From the NCBI GenBank assembly GCA_017449525.1, contig JAFTFL010000012.1:1-64000 (forward strand): a stretch of DNA of 64,000 nucleotides. Reading direction: 5' to 3'. This DNA is from Bacteroidales bacterium (GTDB taxonomy: Bacteria > Bacteroidota > Bacteroidia > Bacteroidales > P3). This document shows positions 52,451 through 62,671 of the stretch, one piece after another (position 1 is the first letter of the stretch; each line of letters starts with the position of its first letter). The notes under the pieces were generated by a model. The model was given only the letters and a program-made list of their open reading frames with translations. It had not been told where the DNA came from and ran no database searches. The translations under genes were made by a program, and so were the position numbers.

Positions 52451-54736
52451 CTACTGTAGGACGCTGTATTCAAGGAAAAGTGTCTGTGTAACCTGCTCGC
52501 CCTTCACACGCAGTGTGAGTGGCACGAAGGTGGATGGCGACGGCGAGGCGTGTCGGTTGTCAATGTGGAGATAAATGATGAGTTCTTTGCCTGGTTGCAA
52601 GGAATTGTACCCTGTGACGGTAATGGAGGGGTTGCCGACGCTGATGAAGTCGAGCGTGCGAGGCACGTCCGATACATGGTTGATGTGTATTTCTGCATTG
52701 GCGGTTTCTCCGCGGAAGAAAGTGCCGATATGTACAGCGCGGTTGGGGAGCCTCATGCAGGTTATCAGCGTGCTGTCGTCTTCGAGGTAGCGGTAATCGA
52801 TGATTTCGATGCGTCGCTCGCGGGCTGCTTCTACGCTGTATACGGAGTTGGCTACATCGGTGTAGCTATTCGACACACCTGCCGCCGAGCGTTCGCTTCC
52901 GTATGCCACCTCCTCTATTTGCAGAGAACCGTTGCCCTCGTTTCCGAGATAGTGAAGCAACTCGCCGTTGTTGTGGATGATTAGTTGGTTGATGATGGAG
53001 GCAATACGCCGTTTGGAAAGACTTACATTGTAGGCACCAGTATGAACGGGTGAAGCGTATCCTTCTACCGTCATTTTTACTCTCTTTCCGCTGCGCAGGT
53101 CTTCGGCCAGAAGTTTGAGGAATTGCTCAAACTTCTCGCACCCAGCTTGTACCTCGTGGTCGAAAAAGACATCAATCTCGCGGTTTATGCTGTCGGCTGC
53201 GCGTGAACCGTCAAGGATATGGGCGGCCTTGTACTGACTGCGCATGAACATGTAGCGGTTGTAGGTCTGGAAGTATGAGGTGGAAGTTGTGTACTTCTTC
53301 GATTTTGGATCGGGCTCGTCGTTGTGGAAGTATAGCGAAATGGGCAGAATGTCTTTGATGGCTTTCTTCTGGCAGTCGCATTGTTTGGGTGTGGTGGCGG
53401 GAGTGGTGTCGCGAGGTGCGCGTTGCCAGTGGTAGATGTCGTTGCAACAGGTATTGTCGTGGACGAAAAAGGAGCCTTTGCGGTTGGAAACCAAATAACC
53501 TTCATCTTTATTGCCTGGCATAACGCTGAAGAAAATGTCGTTGGCTGGGGTGTTGATACTTGTACCGAGGTTGTGTGGTTGGCTCCAGCTGTCGCGTTGT
53601 CCTTCCGATTCGAATATGTCAAACCCGCCAAAGCCGTAGTGCCAATCTGACGAGAAGAATAGTTTGCGTTCGCGTTGGCTGTAGAATGGGGTGATTTCGT
53701 CGCCAGGGGTATTGATGGGTAGGCCGAGATTGACGCAGGGAGATGTGCGCCCATTGGCATCGATGAGTGTATACCAAATGTCGAAGCCCCCCAGTCCGCC
53801 AGGCCGGTTGGAGGAGAAAAAGAGGATGGTGGTGCCATCGTCAAGATAGCCTATGGCGGGTTGCGTTGATGTGTATCCCTCTGCGTTGACTCCGTCCAGC
53901 TTCTTGGGCTTCTGCCATTTCCCTTTATTGAATTTCGAATAGTATATGTCGCAGGGTATGGTGGCAAAGTCGTCAGGTTTGCATCGGTTGAAGTACACAA
54001 TGTGGTTGCGGTTGTCAAAGGCTACGTTGCCCGAGTGCAACTCTTTACTGTTCAGTCCCCAGTCGTTGGGGATGGCAGGGCCAGGCTTGCCGTTTTTGCT
54101 CAGCGCAGTTTGGTAAATCTGCATTAGCACCAAGTCTGTGTTGATGGCGTTCTTTCGGCTTGGTTTGGTCAGTTCAATCATGGTCGAGAACAACATTAGG
54201 CTGTCGCCTATCACGATGGCTCCAGCCTCGTTGCCAGCAGTGTTGATGTTCTTATTCTCGTGGCGAATGGTATACTCGGTGGCCGTGAAAGAGTTCTCTA
54301 TCGCCCACTGGCACGACCGCACTTCCTGTCTGGCCCGTATGATGAGCGTATCGTTGGTCGGCAGCGAACTGAGATAGCGCTCAAAGAAGATGAGGGCCGA
54401 GTCGGGTTGACCTGTGTGCTTGTACATGGATGCCAAGTGGAAGTAGCAATCGGGGAAGCGTGGCGCCGCACGGTCGAAGCCGATTTGTCGGTACAGGTTT
54501 AGGGCTGTGTTGTAATCGTTGGATAGTCGTGCCGCATTGGCGGTTTTGTTGACGATAGTCAAGTCTTGTGGTGCTTCCTTCAGCGCCTGCTTGTAGTACT
54601 CGTAGGCAGTCTTGTATAGACCAAACTGCATGGCATTGTCTCCTTCGTAGATGGCGTTGGTCAGTTGGGCGTGTAGGGTACAGATTGGCCACAGTAGCAG
54701 CGAGGCGAAGAGTAGAGGTAATAGTTTTCGTTTCAT
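52451..54736 (-). CDS. PorE-like OmpA family protein with TPR and PD40 repeats
   Basis: About 761 residues from the ATG at 54736 (MKRKLLPLLFASLLLWPICT, cleavage after LHAQ). TPR helices occupy about 25-130 (MQFGLYKTAYEYYKQALKEA). PD40 propeller strands run from about 195 to 430 (TILFFSSNRPGGLGGFDIWY, KLFFSSDWHYGFGGFDIFES). An OmpA-like peptidoglycan-binding domain at about 540-660 has VEGYASPVHTGAYNVSLSKRR. The last 95 residues form an extra beta domain resembling DUF1573 modules. The TPR-PD40-OmpA order is that of PorE of the T9SS. It follows a porP gene by 35 nt from this start. Confidence 0.85.
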   Translation of the reverse strand: MKRKLLPLLFASLLLWPICTLHAQLTNAIYEGDNAMQFGLYKTAYEYYKQALKEAPQDLTIVNKTANAARLSNDYNTALNLYRQIGFDRAAPRFPDCYFHLASMYKHTGQPDSALIFFERYLSSLPTNDTLIIRARQEVRSCQWAIENSFTATEYTIRHENKNINTAGNEAGAIVIGDSLMLFSTMIELTKPSRKNAINTDLVLMQIYQTALSKNGKPGPAIPNDWGLNSKELHSGNVAFDNRNHIVYFNRCKPDDFATIPCDIYYSKFNKGKWQKPKKLDGVNAEGYTSTQPAIGYLDDGTTILFFSSNRPGGLGGFDIWYTLIDANGRTSPCVNLGLPINTPGDEITPFYSQRERKLFFSSDWHYGFGGFDIFESEGQRDSWSQPHNLGTSINTPANDIFFSVMPGNKDEGYLVSNRKGSFFVHDNTCCNDIYHWQRAPRDTTPATTPKQCDCQKKAIKDILPISLYFHNDEPDPKSKKYTTSTSYFQTYNRYMFMRSQYKAAHILDGSRAADSINREIDVFFDHEVQAGCEKFEQFLKLLAEDLRSGKRVKMTVEGYASPVHTGAYNVSLSKRRIASIINQLIIHNNGELLHYLGNEGNGSLQIEEVAYGSERSAAGVSNSYTDVANSVYSVEAARERRIEIIDYRYLEDDSTLITCMRLPNRAVHIGTFFRGETANAEIHINHVSDVPRTLDFISVGNPSITVTGYNSLQPGKELIIYLHIDNRHASPSPSTFVPLTLRVKGEQVTQTLFLEYSVLQ

Positions 54737-54771
54737 AGCGGAGGTATGTTCTACTTTCATGAAGTTTTTTT

Positions 54772-55758
54772 CTAAATGATTGGGCAGGGCAAGGCCTTGC
54801 GCTTGACGGTTTTCTGTGGATTTATCAGGTAGACGGTTTGCAACTCAAAGGAACCAACGCTTTTAGATGCAGGTGTGAGCTTCGAGAGGTTGGCGTCGTA
54901 GCACAGGGCGAATATGAAGGCATTGTATTCTACGCTGAGTGGTAGCATCAGCGCATCGCGCCATCGGTAGTAAAGGCCAGCGGTGAAGGCCAACCTCAAC
55001 GTTCGACTTTCTGATATGTACCACTTGGCATCCATGCCCATAAGTAGTTCGTTGTAGTTGTGCTGGTGCTGTGCAGCGACAATGGGGAGTAGTGAAAAGG
55101 TTGCCCATTGTCGCAATTCGGATCTCCAGTACACATTGAACCGTGGCTCGCGGTAGGTGTCGTCCAATCCCATGAAGGAAATGTTGGGTCGGTTGATGTT
55201 GTGTGCAGCAATGCCCACTTTGGTGTAGAAGTTGTCGCTGGGGTTGTAGAACCAAGCCATTCCAGCGCCTATCGTGGGGAATATGACTCGGCGACTGGCA
55301 ATGTCGTCTCCCGATTCTTCAAAACGTGCTTCGGTAAGGTCGAACCCCAGTTGGCCGTAGCCGCCTTCAAGGCCGATCGAAATGAAGTGGCGGTCGCCGC
55401 TGACGGCCACGAAGTAGGAAAGTGAGGCCGAGGCCAGGTTGGTGCCATAGCGTAGTTCCCCCTCCACATCGCGATACAGGTACACGCCGATGTTCAATCC
55501 ATCGCGCTGGTAACGCCTGCGGGTGAGTGCTACTTCGGCCGAAGCAGCAAGGGTCTGAAAGGCGTTGGTTACGCTGGCCCATTGGTTGCGGTAGGCCAGT
55601 CCGAAACGTCCGCTTCCATCAAAGAATCCAGTGTACGACGGATTGGAGAGAATTGGGTCAATGTCAACCTGCGAAAAGTGAATGTCCTGAGCCTGCGCAC
55701 TGGGCCACATCAGCATGACTGCCGAAAGCAAGTGGAGTATGAGGCGGAGTGTGCGCAT
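54772..55758 (-). CDS. Second PorP/SprF family protein
   Basis: A 328-residue protein with a signal peptide (cleavage after AQAQ, residue 23) and the family start DIHFSQVDIDPILSNPSYTG, then FGLAYRNQWASV. Strand pattern and the end LQTVYLINPQ fit PorP/SprF. It is clearly diverged from the porP at 9.6 kb. In Bacteroidota, PorP-type proteins paired with an OmpA/PD40 protein, as here, are thought to form auxiliary T9SS or surface-protein assemblies. tsaD precedes it by 36 nt. Confidence 0.88.
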   Translation of the reverse strand: MRTLRLILHLLSAVMLMWPSAQAQDIHFSQVDIDPILSNPSYTGFFDGSGRFGLAYRNQWASVTNAFQTLAASAEVALTRRRYQRDGLNIGVYLYRDVEGELRYGTNLASASLSYFVAVSGDRHFISIGLEGGYGQLGFDLTEARFEESGDDIASRRVIFPTIGAGMAWFYNPSDNFYTKVGIAAHNINRPNISFMGLDDTYREPRFNVYWRSELRQWATFSLLPIVAAQHQHNYNELLMGMDAKWYISESRTLRLAFTAGLYYRWRDALMLPLSVEYNAFIFALCYDANLSKLTPASKSVGSFELQTVYLINPQKTVKRKALPCPII

Positions 55759-55794
55759 TGGACTATTGTGTGGTGGGGTGCGGAGAGGAACGGG

Positions 55795-56811
55795 TTACAG
55801 GTTGTTGTCTCGGGTGTATGGTGGCAGGCTGATGTCTGCAAAATCGTGTTGAAGGTACTTGTAGTAGCCTGCAATGCCGACCATGGCAGCGTTGTCGGTG
55901 CAGAACTGTAGCTTGGGAACGAATACCTGCCAGTGATGGCGCTTGCCCAGTGCTTCTATCGAGGTTCTCAGGTAGCTGTTGGCCGACACGCCACCTGCAA
56001 TGGCCACCTGCTTTACGCCAAGTTTCATGGCGGCTTTCTCAAAATTGTGAAGCAGGTAGTCGATGATGCGACTTTGAATGGAAGCGCAAAGGTCAGCTTG
56101 GTGATGCGTAATGAAGTTCGCATCGGTGGCAAGATAGTCGCGTATTGTATATAGGAATGAAGTTTTTATGCCGCTAAAACTGTAGTTGTAGCCTCCCACG
56201 TGAGGAGTGGCAAATTGGAATGCGTTCGGATTTCCCTCGCGCGCCAAGCGGTCTATCACCGGACCACCAGGGTACCCCAAGTCCATAATCTTGGCCGCTT
56301 TATCGATGGCTTCTCCCGCTGCGTCGTCAATAGTTTGGCCAATAATCTCCATGTCGAAATGACTATGCAACAGCAGTATTTGTGTGTGTCCGCCCGACAC
56401 TAATAGGCATAGCAGCGGAAATTGTGGCGTGATGCTCAATTTGTCCTCCTTGATGAAATGAGAAAGCACGTGTGCCTGTAGGTGATTGACCTCGATGATG
56501 GGAATATTTAGTGCTTGAGCAAAACTCTTTGCGAACGACACCCCCACTAGAAGCGACCCCATTAGGCCAGGCCCGCGCGTGAATGCCACAGCGTCAACCT
56601 CCTCTTTGCTGACCTGTGCGGTTTTCAGGGCAGTGTCAACAACGGGTACAATGTTCTGCTGGTGCGCTCGCGAAGCCAGTTCGGGGACAACTCCCCCGTA
56701 TTGCTCGTGCACCTTTTGCGACGCGATAGTATTGGAGAGCATATGGTTGTCGCGCAACACTGCGGCCGAGGTGTCGTCGCACGACGATTCGATAGCAAGA
56801 ATAAGTGCCAT
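55795..56811 (-). CDS. tsaD: tRNA N6-threonylcarbamoyladenosine transferase TsaD
   Basis: At 338 residues this is full length. The start ILAIESSCDDTSAAVL, the metal ligands in VNHLQAHVLSH, LLVSGGHTQIL, GEAIDKAAKIMDLGYPGG, VGGYNYSFSGIKT and the C-terminal LQFCTDNAAMVGIAGY are diagnostic. It transfers the threonylcarbamoyl group to A37 of ANN-decoding tRNAs in the cytoplasm. Its strong promoter drives tsaD and probably the porP2, porE-like and GT39 genes behind it. Confidence 0.97.
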   Translation of the reverse strand: MALILAIESSCDDTSAAVLRDNHMLSNTIASQKVHEQYGGVVPELASRAHQQNIVPVVDTALKTAQVSKEEVDAVAFTRGPGLMGSLLVGVSFAKSFAQALNIPIIEVNHLQAHVLSHFIKEDKLSITPQFPLLCLLVSGGHTQILLLHSHFDMEIIGQTIDDAAGEAIDKAAKIMDLGYPGGPVIDRLAREGNPNAFQFATPHVGGYNYSFSGIKTSFLYTIRDYLATDANFITHHQADLCASIQSRIIDYLLHNFEKAAMKLGVKQVAIAGGVSANSYLRTSIEALGKRHHWQVFVPKLQFCTDNAAMVGIAGYYKYLQHDFADISLPPYTRDNNL

Positions 56812-56960
56812 ATTACACTATAGTTCTATTACTTTAGTCGTTTTTATGTTTTTGCATACAGGCAACCGCACCAAGTTTCATTCTCGGTAGTTTTGAATAT
56901 GCTGTGTTTGAGTTTTTTGAATTTGATTGTTCTGCCTGTGCTTTTTACCTTTAGTGTAAG

Positions 56961-56992
56961 CAAAGGTATGTTTTTTTGGTGTAATAGGCAAA
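56961..56992 (-). promoter_or_regulatory. Promoter of tsaD and the downstream T9SS-linked genes
   Basis: On the minus strand TTTG (56992-56989), a 20-nt spacer and TACCTTTG (56968-56961): a full consensus Bacteroidota promoter. The leader to tsaD is about 140 nt. Confidence 0.7.
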
Positions 56993-57040
56993 TTTGACCG
57001 TTTTCGGCGAGGCGTACCTCCACTTATTGGCATTCGCATA

Positions 57041-57355
57041 TCAATTTTGAGCTATATTCAGGTCTGTTTTTCCGCACGTGAACAGCCGTTCCATTGCCTG
57101 TTGCATACCTCCACTCGCAGGTTTATTACTATCCTTCGCTTCTACTACAGTAATAGGCATATCGGGTGTCCGGAAAAGCAGATAGTCTGCTTTCTTTCCT
57201 TCTTTACGATCGTGATAGTTCTCGTCGAAGATTATTCGACTGTCTGTAAAGAAATATTCACGACGAATCAAGCCTTCTGTCCATCCTTTAGTGACAATGG
57301 CAGGGGCAATGTGCATTGACCTTATATTGACTCCTGTTAATGACTTTGTCTCCAT
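57041..57355 (-). pseudogene. hsdR: Truncated type I restriction enzyme R subunit (HsdR) N-terminus
   Basis: 104 codons match the first part of HsdR: IAPAIVTKGWTEGLIRREYF, the nuclease-domain segments DYLLFRTP and ITVVEAKDSNKPASGGMQQA. In HsdR, Asp of ADY and the Glu-x-Lys of VEAKD are the nuclease residues; all are present. The homology stops after QQAMER and the frame ends soon after, so about 900 residues including the ATPase are missing. No hsdM or hsdS is nearby. A relic of a lost restriction system. Confidence 0.7.
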
Positions 57356-57517
57356 GTACTAATACGTCCATTCTTACACGTTATTCCTTACTGAAGCAGC
57401 CGAGGTTCATGTGCCACATTTATCCGCTCCTATTCCCAGGAGCTTTCGCCCTTACATCCATTACGAACTGTACTGAAAATGCTCTATTGCTAAACAGTGG
57501 AACAGCACGTCATCGTC

Positions 57518-57960
57518 TCATATAAAAGGTCTGTCTTGTTCACCAGCCAGTGCATAAAGTTGCTTTACTACATATACTTTTTGCTTTGTGCAGCCTTTCG
57601 ACTGTCTGGAGCCAGCGTTTTGCACTTCCATGTTGAACGTCTTCTCGGTCACCTTTACCATTGTCTCGTAAAAGGCGGCACTCATCTGCTCGTCGTAGAG
57701 TTGCTGCTTCAAACGGTGGACTTCCTTGCGCAGAGCCTTATGATCTTCCACTTGAGAGTGGTTATGGGTTTGTTCTTCATCAATAGCACACTATTGTTTT
57801 TTTGTGGCTGCAAAATTGCTGATAATGCGGCTTACCGTCGGCTGGGAGTACCCATACTTCTTCGCACCTGGCCTTGACTCACCTGTTCAACATAGTGTTC
57901 GTGAGTAATCTCCTCCCACTCTGATTGACTCAAATGAGAGCCCCTTTCGTTTTCTCTTTT
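57518..57960 (-). mobile_element. Remnant of an IS3-type transposase OrfA
   Basis: The minus strand has fragments in different frames that join into an insertion-sequence OrfA. HLSQSEWEEITHEHYVEQVS comes first. A shift later, KKYGYSQPTVSRIISNFAAT is the helix-turn-helix. After two stops, HRLKQQLYDEQMSAAFYETM and TEKTFNMEV resemble the leucine-zipper part. At least one frameshift and two stops interrupt it, and no OrfB or terminal inverted repeats were seen. It is a decayed element. Confidence 0.55.
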
Positions 57961-58207
57961 TTCTCATCTTTGTTGGTCGTTATGTCAACTCTTTTCGGCG
58001 CAAGACACTTTTCTTGCCCATTATTTGTAGGGCTGGGGGTGTATAGTACACACAGTACTACGGGGTGGCTGATGTACAGCCGCATAATAAATAGGGTGCG
58101 GTTACGTTACGTTGTCTATAACTGCGAGCAGGGTAAAGAACTGATACTGGAGGATAAACTGCTTTGGCAATAGAGGACAACGCTGTATTAAAAAGGTAGG
58201 GAAAATA

Positions 58208-61200
58208 TTGTTGAGAAGCCTCTTGTGGTTGGTGCTGGTGGTGTATGTGCTGCTGGCTCTGCTCAATTATTCTGTGGTACAATCGTTGGTGGGTTCTGCT
58301 GCAAGTCGCTATTTGACGGAGCGATGTGGCGGTTCGGTCCAGGTCAGTGGTATCGGTGCAAATCTACTGGGTAGTGTTGTGGTTCGAGGAGTGGAAATGA
58401 TAACTCCAGAGGGAGATACGGTTGCAACCTCGCGGCGCATTATATGCAGGTTCAAGAAGTTTCCATTTCATGACCACCGATTGGAGTTCGATCGGGTCTA
58501 CATCAGCTACACCTATTTCCATCTTACCACGTCTCCCGATGGTATTTCCTTGCAGTATCTTATCAAGGGGCTGCAGAGTCAGCGTGAACAGCCTAAGGAT
58601 GAAACGCCTGGGGGGCGGTTTATTGTCAATGTGGGCAGGCTCACGTTGAATCATGTGCGATACAAGATGGACCTTGCGATAGATGATACGACTTACCGCA
58701 CGGCGGAGCATGGAGTTGATGTGCGGCGCATGGATTTCTCTGATATCCGTGCGCGTTTTAACAACGTGCGCGTCGATGCCGATCATGTAACGTGTAGGAT
58801 GGATCGCTTCTCTGCTCACGAGCGGTCTGGCCTAAATGTGCGTAATATCCGCATGAATGTTTTTGTTTCGCAGAAGGGCATCAGTGCGACAGATATGGAG
58901 TTGATCACAGACAGCACAACACTGCGTGGTGACGTCTTGTTGCACTATGGCTCGTGGGACAATATGAAGCACTTCATCGACAGTACGTACATTTTTGCGA
59001 AGTTCCTCCCTGGTACATCTGCCTGCATGACGGATGCGGCCTACTGGGCGCACACCTTGTGGGGTATGGATGAACGGGTGGATATGAGCGGTACTGTGCA
59101 TGGGCCCGTGGCGGACATGCATGTGGCGGACTTCACCGCTTCATTCGGTAAGCAAAGTTCATTGCATTTCGACGGCAGTATTATTGGCTTGCCCAGAATG
59201 GATAGTACCGTCATCAGTGTCAATATGCACGAGCTTAATACCACTTATGCTGACTTGAAGGCCGTGCGGCACCCAGGGAGTATCAAGATGAAGGCCGAGC
59301 ATTTGGTACAACAATTAGACGATATACATCTTTCTGCAACATTCTCTGGTACCATTCGCAACTTCTTTGCTACGGTTGACATGCTGAGTCGGCCTGGGAG
59401 GATTACGGCAGATTTGGTGATGCGTTACGACCCTCAGTCGCACGACTATACCTATGTGGGAGAGGTCTCTTCTCCAGGGTTGCAGGTGTCCCGCTTGTTG
59501 CCGAACGATTGGGTAAGCCGTACGGCGATGAACCTTTCTTTTGAGGGGCAAGGGCTCACCCCCCAAACCATGAATGCTGCTCTTGATGGCACATTGCATC
59601 ACACGATGTTGCGTGGCAACAACATTGCATCCACTCAAGTGTTCGTAGATGCAAAGGACGGTCGACTGAAGGGCGATGTGCGTATTGTCGATACGCTATT
59701 GAATGTAGACATGACGGCCGAGGCCGACTTAAACGACAGTGTGTGGAAGTACCAACTGGGAGCTGCTGTACGCAACATTGATGTTGGTAGATTACATCTG
59801 TTGACTTCGGTCGATTCTTCTCTTCCTATTCAGACCCGACTGCAGGCACAAGCCTTTGGCAATGACTTGGAGAGCCTCTATGGAACCCTCCTGCTTGACG
59901 ACACCCGTATTGGGCTGTCTGGCGGAGGCTTCTACCTCACCTCCATGTCTGCCGGAGTGCGGTCTATGCAAGGTTATAAGACCATCGATCTCAACTGCGA
60001 TGTCCTTTCGGCCGTTTTGCGTGGTCGTTTTCAATATAGCGACTTGCCTACGGTGATGCAACAGTGGTGCAATGATTATCTTCCTGCGTACTACAAGCAA
60101 TCTTGGGCTGTTCAACCCACGGATGAACAGACTGATTCTTGCCTATCCAATGTGTTGTTTGATGTAGACCTCCGATGGCACGACACGGCACAGCGCATTT
60201 CGGCTTTTCTCCCTCAGTTGCACGTAGCAGAAGGTAGTTATCTGCGAGCTACGTACAATGTCACCGATAGACTTCGATTTGTTTTGCGCTCCGATTCGCT
60301 CCGATTCGGTGGCTTCCAGTTTACCGACATAGGGGCTGGGGGAATAGGAAGGAACGGACAGTATTTTGTCAACCTTGATGTGGAGCAGGTTAGTACTTCG
60401 GCACAAAAGTTGTTTAATGAATTACGTCTGAACCTCAATATGTCAGAGCAGAACAACGATGTCGTGCTGAGGTGGGATAACCATGCTGACAAGCCGTCGC
60501 GCGGCAATCTGCAGATTGGCATGCTGAGCAGCGAAACAGGTAATACGTTCGAACTGCGACAAGGCGACTTCTTCGTCTATGGTGCGCCGTGGCAGGCAGA
60601 ACTACAAACTCCTGTTGAAATGAGGAAAGGATTGTTTCTTGTGAAGGATCTTAAACTCATGAGTGAAGACCAGTTGATGCAGGTGAACGTATTGATGGAT
60701 GAGGAAGTTGAAGATGTGGCAGAAGTGGAATTCAGAGATTTCGATATTGGCCAGTTATCCTTTCTTACGCAGCCAGTAGGATTGTATCCTGCAGGTCGCA
60801 TTGACGGGCAATTGACGGCGCGCGGATTCGAGCAGACTCCCTATGTGAACGCCAACCTTTCCATTGCGAGTCTCTCCATGAATAATCAACTGCTGGGGGA
60901 TGCATCGGTGCATACCGATTGGGATGCGACACTGAACCATCTGAATCTCCAGTTTACAACGCAAAAGGGCAATGACACTGTTTCTATAGTGCCCATCTCG
61001 GCAGGAGGCTATATGGACATGTCCTCTGGAGTGGCCGATGCTGCACTTCACTTCAATGCCAAGTTCGACGGTTTCGATTTGGCCGTTCTTTCACCGTTAG
61101 TGCAATCATTCTCCTCTTCGTTCGGCGGTTTGCTTCACGGTACCTTCGAAATTGGGGGAACATTGAGCAAACCCTCGTTGCTCGGCATGGCTTATGTTGA

Positions 61201-62671
61201 GGGGGGCAATGTGCTTGTGGACTTCTTGGGAGTGCCAATTCTCTTTAGCGACAGCATTGCATTTACCGAGAAAAGTATCATGCTTACCAACTTTATATTG
61301 CATGACAGACAAGGCAACACCGCCTTTGTGTCGGGCAGCGTAAATCACAACCACTTGAAAGATTTTGCCCTCGATATAGCATTACACAGCAACAATTTCT
61401 TGTTTCTAAACACGAAGCCTCAGGCTGATGGTTTCTATGGCACTGTGTATGCTGCGGCCAATGGACGGGTGCAAGGACCCCTCTCCAACTTGAATGTCAA
61501 CATCGATGCACGTACCAATTCAGGTAGTTCTTTCGCAGTACCCATCAATAATAGGAAACAGGTCAAGGAGGCCGACTTTATAGAATTTGTATCGGATTCG
61601 TACGAAGAAAAACCATCAACGCAGGTGATGGCTCGCAGTGGCAGTTCCAATAAATACCGATTGACGCTCAACCTCTCGGTTACACCCGATGTGAAGGTCT
61701 CCCTACCTATGGATTTTTCGCCCATAACGGCCAACATCAAAGCTTCGGGGACTGGCGACCTCCAAGTGGGACTATCCTCCAACAGCAACCTTTTTATTCT
61801 GGGCAATTACGAAATAGGTGGTGGCACCGTGGGTGTATCAATGCCGCTGAAGAGTCTTAACTTTGCCATTGATGAGGGCAGTACTATCAACTTCCCAGGT
61901 AGCGTTTCCGATGTTGTGTTCGACATCAATGCTGCATATTCGCAGCGTGTAAACATGTCTTCGCTCACAGGTTCACTTGGGGCAGACAACTCTCAGAAGA
62001 GCATTCAAGTGGAGAACGTTGTTGCACTCAAGGGAACAATGCAGAACCCTACAATCGATTTTGACCTGCGACTGCCTAATGCCGACCAAAGTGTGCAGGA
62101 TGAGGTGTTCGCCTATATTGACCGCAATAACGAGCGCGACATGCTCAACCAGACCTTCTCCTTGTTGCTTTTTAATCGTTTCTATTCGAATGCAAATACT
62201 GCTACAGCCACCTCTTCGGGTGGTCTGATGGAGAGTGGTCTTTCTGGGGGCTACAGCGTGATGGCCAACACGCTGGGCTCTTTTGTTAGTAGTATGGTGG
62301 ATTTTGTAGACGTGAACTTTGACTACAAGTCTGCTACGGAATTGACTCGTGAGCAGTTCGAGGTAGACATCAGCAAAGAGTGGAACAAGTTCTATATTGA
62401 GACCACCTTTGGTATGGGGGGCGAGGCTCGCGAAATGAACAGCGTCAGCAACACGACCCTTACTGGCGATATGCTGATGGGCTACCGCTTCAGTCCTCGA
62501 TTCCACATGTACGTCTTCAATCGCAGCAATACCAATGACTACACCCGTTATGACCTGCCCTACAAGCAGGGGGTTGGACTGAAGTATACACGCGATTTCA
62601 ATAGGTGGGGAGAACTCTTTCGCCACCGCAAGGAGGCCGCAGCCGACACACTAACTATCGAACGCCCGTGA
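58208..62671 (+). CDS. tamB: Translocation and assembly module protein TamB
   Basis: A 1487-residue protein with an N-terminal membrane anchor (residues 3-20, LRSLLWLVLVVYVLLALL) and a very long beta-rich body typical of TamB/AsmA-like bridges. The C-terminal DUF490 region contains YEIGGGTVGVSMPLKSLNF, INFPGSVSDVVFDINAAYSQ and a final MGYRFSPRFHMYVFNRSN stretch. It probably forms a hydrophobic groove across the periplasm for lipid or outer-membrane protein transport. The start is a TTG (58208 or 58211); no ATG is in position. Its stop overlaps the next start (GTGA). Confidence 0.92.
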   Translation: MLRSLLWLVLVVYVLLALLNYSVVQSLVGSAASRYLTERCGGSVQVSGIGANLLGSVVVRGVEMITPEGDTVATSRRIICRFKKFPFHDHRLEFDRVYISYTYFHLTTSPDGISLQYLIKGLQSQREQPKDETPGGRFIVNVGRLTLNHVRYKMDLAIDDTTYRTAEHGVDVRRMDFSDIRARFNNVRVDADHVTCRMDRFSAHERSGLNVRNIRMNVFVSQKGISATDMELITDSTTLRGDVLLHYGSWDNMKHFIDSTYIFAKFLPGTSACMTDAAYWAHTLWGMDERVDMSGTVHGPVADMHVADFTASFGKQSSLHFDGSIIGLPRMDSTVISVNMHELNTTYADLKAVRHPGSIKMKAEHLVQQLDDIHLSATFSGTIRNFFATVDMLSRPGRITADLVMRYDPQSHDYTYVGEVSSPGLQVSRLLPNDWVSRTAMNLSFEGQGLTPQTMNAALDGTLHHTMLRGNNIASTQVFVDAKDGRLKGDVRIVDTLLNVDMTAEADLNDSVWKYQLGAAVRNIDVGRLHLLTSVDSSLPIQTRLQAQAFGNDLESLYGTLLLDDTRIGLSGGGFYLTSMSAGVRSMQGYKTIDLNCDVLSAVLRGRFQYSDLPTVMQQWCNDYLPAYYKQSWAVQPTDEQTDSCLSNVLFDVDLRWHDTAQRISAFLPQLHVAEGSYLRATYNVTDRLRFVLRSDSLRFGGFQFTDIGAGGIGRNGQYFVNLDVEQVSTSAQKLFNELRLNLNMSEQNNDVVLRWDNHADKPSRGNLQIGMLSSETGNTFELRQGDFFVYGAPWQAELQTPVEMRKGLFLVKDLKLMSEDQLMQVNVLMDEEVEDVAEVEFRDFDIGQLSFLTQPVGLYPAGRIDGQLTARGFEQTPYVNANLSIASLSMNNQLLGDASVHTDWDATLNHLNLQFTTQKGNDTVSIVPISAGGYMDMSSGVADAALHFNAKFDGFDLAVLSPLVQSFSSSFGGLLHGTFEIGGTLSKPSLLGMAYVEGGNVLVDFLGVPILFSDSIAFTEKSIMLTNFILHDRQGNTAFVSGSVNHNHLKDFALDIALHSNNFLFLNTKPQADGFYGTVYAAANGRVQGPLSNLNVNIDARTNSGSSFAVPINNRKQVKEADFIEFVSDSYEEKPSTQVMARSGSSNKYRLTLNLSVTPDVKVSLPMDFSPITANIKASGTGDLQVGLSSNSNLFILGNYEIGGGTVGVSMPLKSLNFAIDEGSTINFPGSVSDVVFDINAAYSQRVNMSSLTGSLGADNSQKSIQVENVVALKGTMQNPTIDFDLRLPNADQSVQDEVFAYIDRNNERDMLNQTFSLLLFNRFYSNANTATATSSGGLMESGLSGGYSVMANTLGSFVSSMVDFVDVNFDYKSATELTREQFEVDISKEWNKFYIETTFGMGGEAREMNSVSNTTLTGDMLMGYRFSPRFHMYVFNRSNTNDYTRYDLPYKQGVGLKYTRDFNRWGELFRHRKEAAADTLTIERP

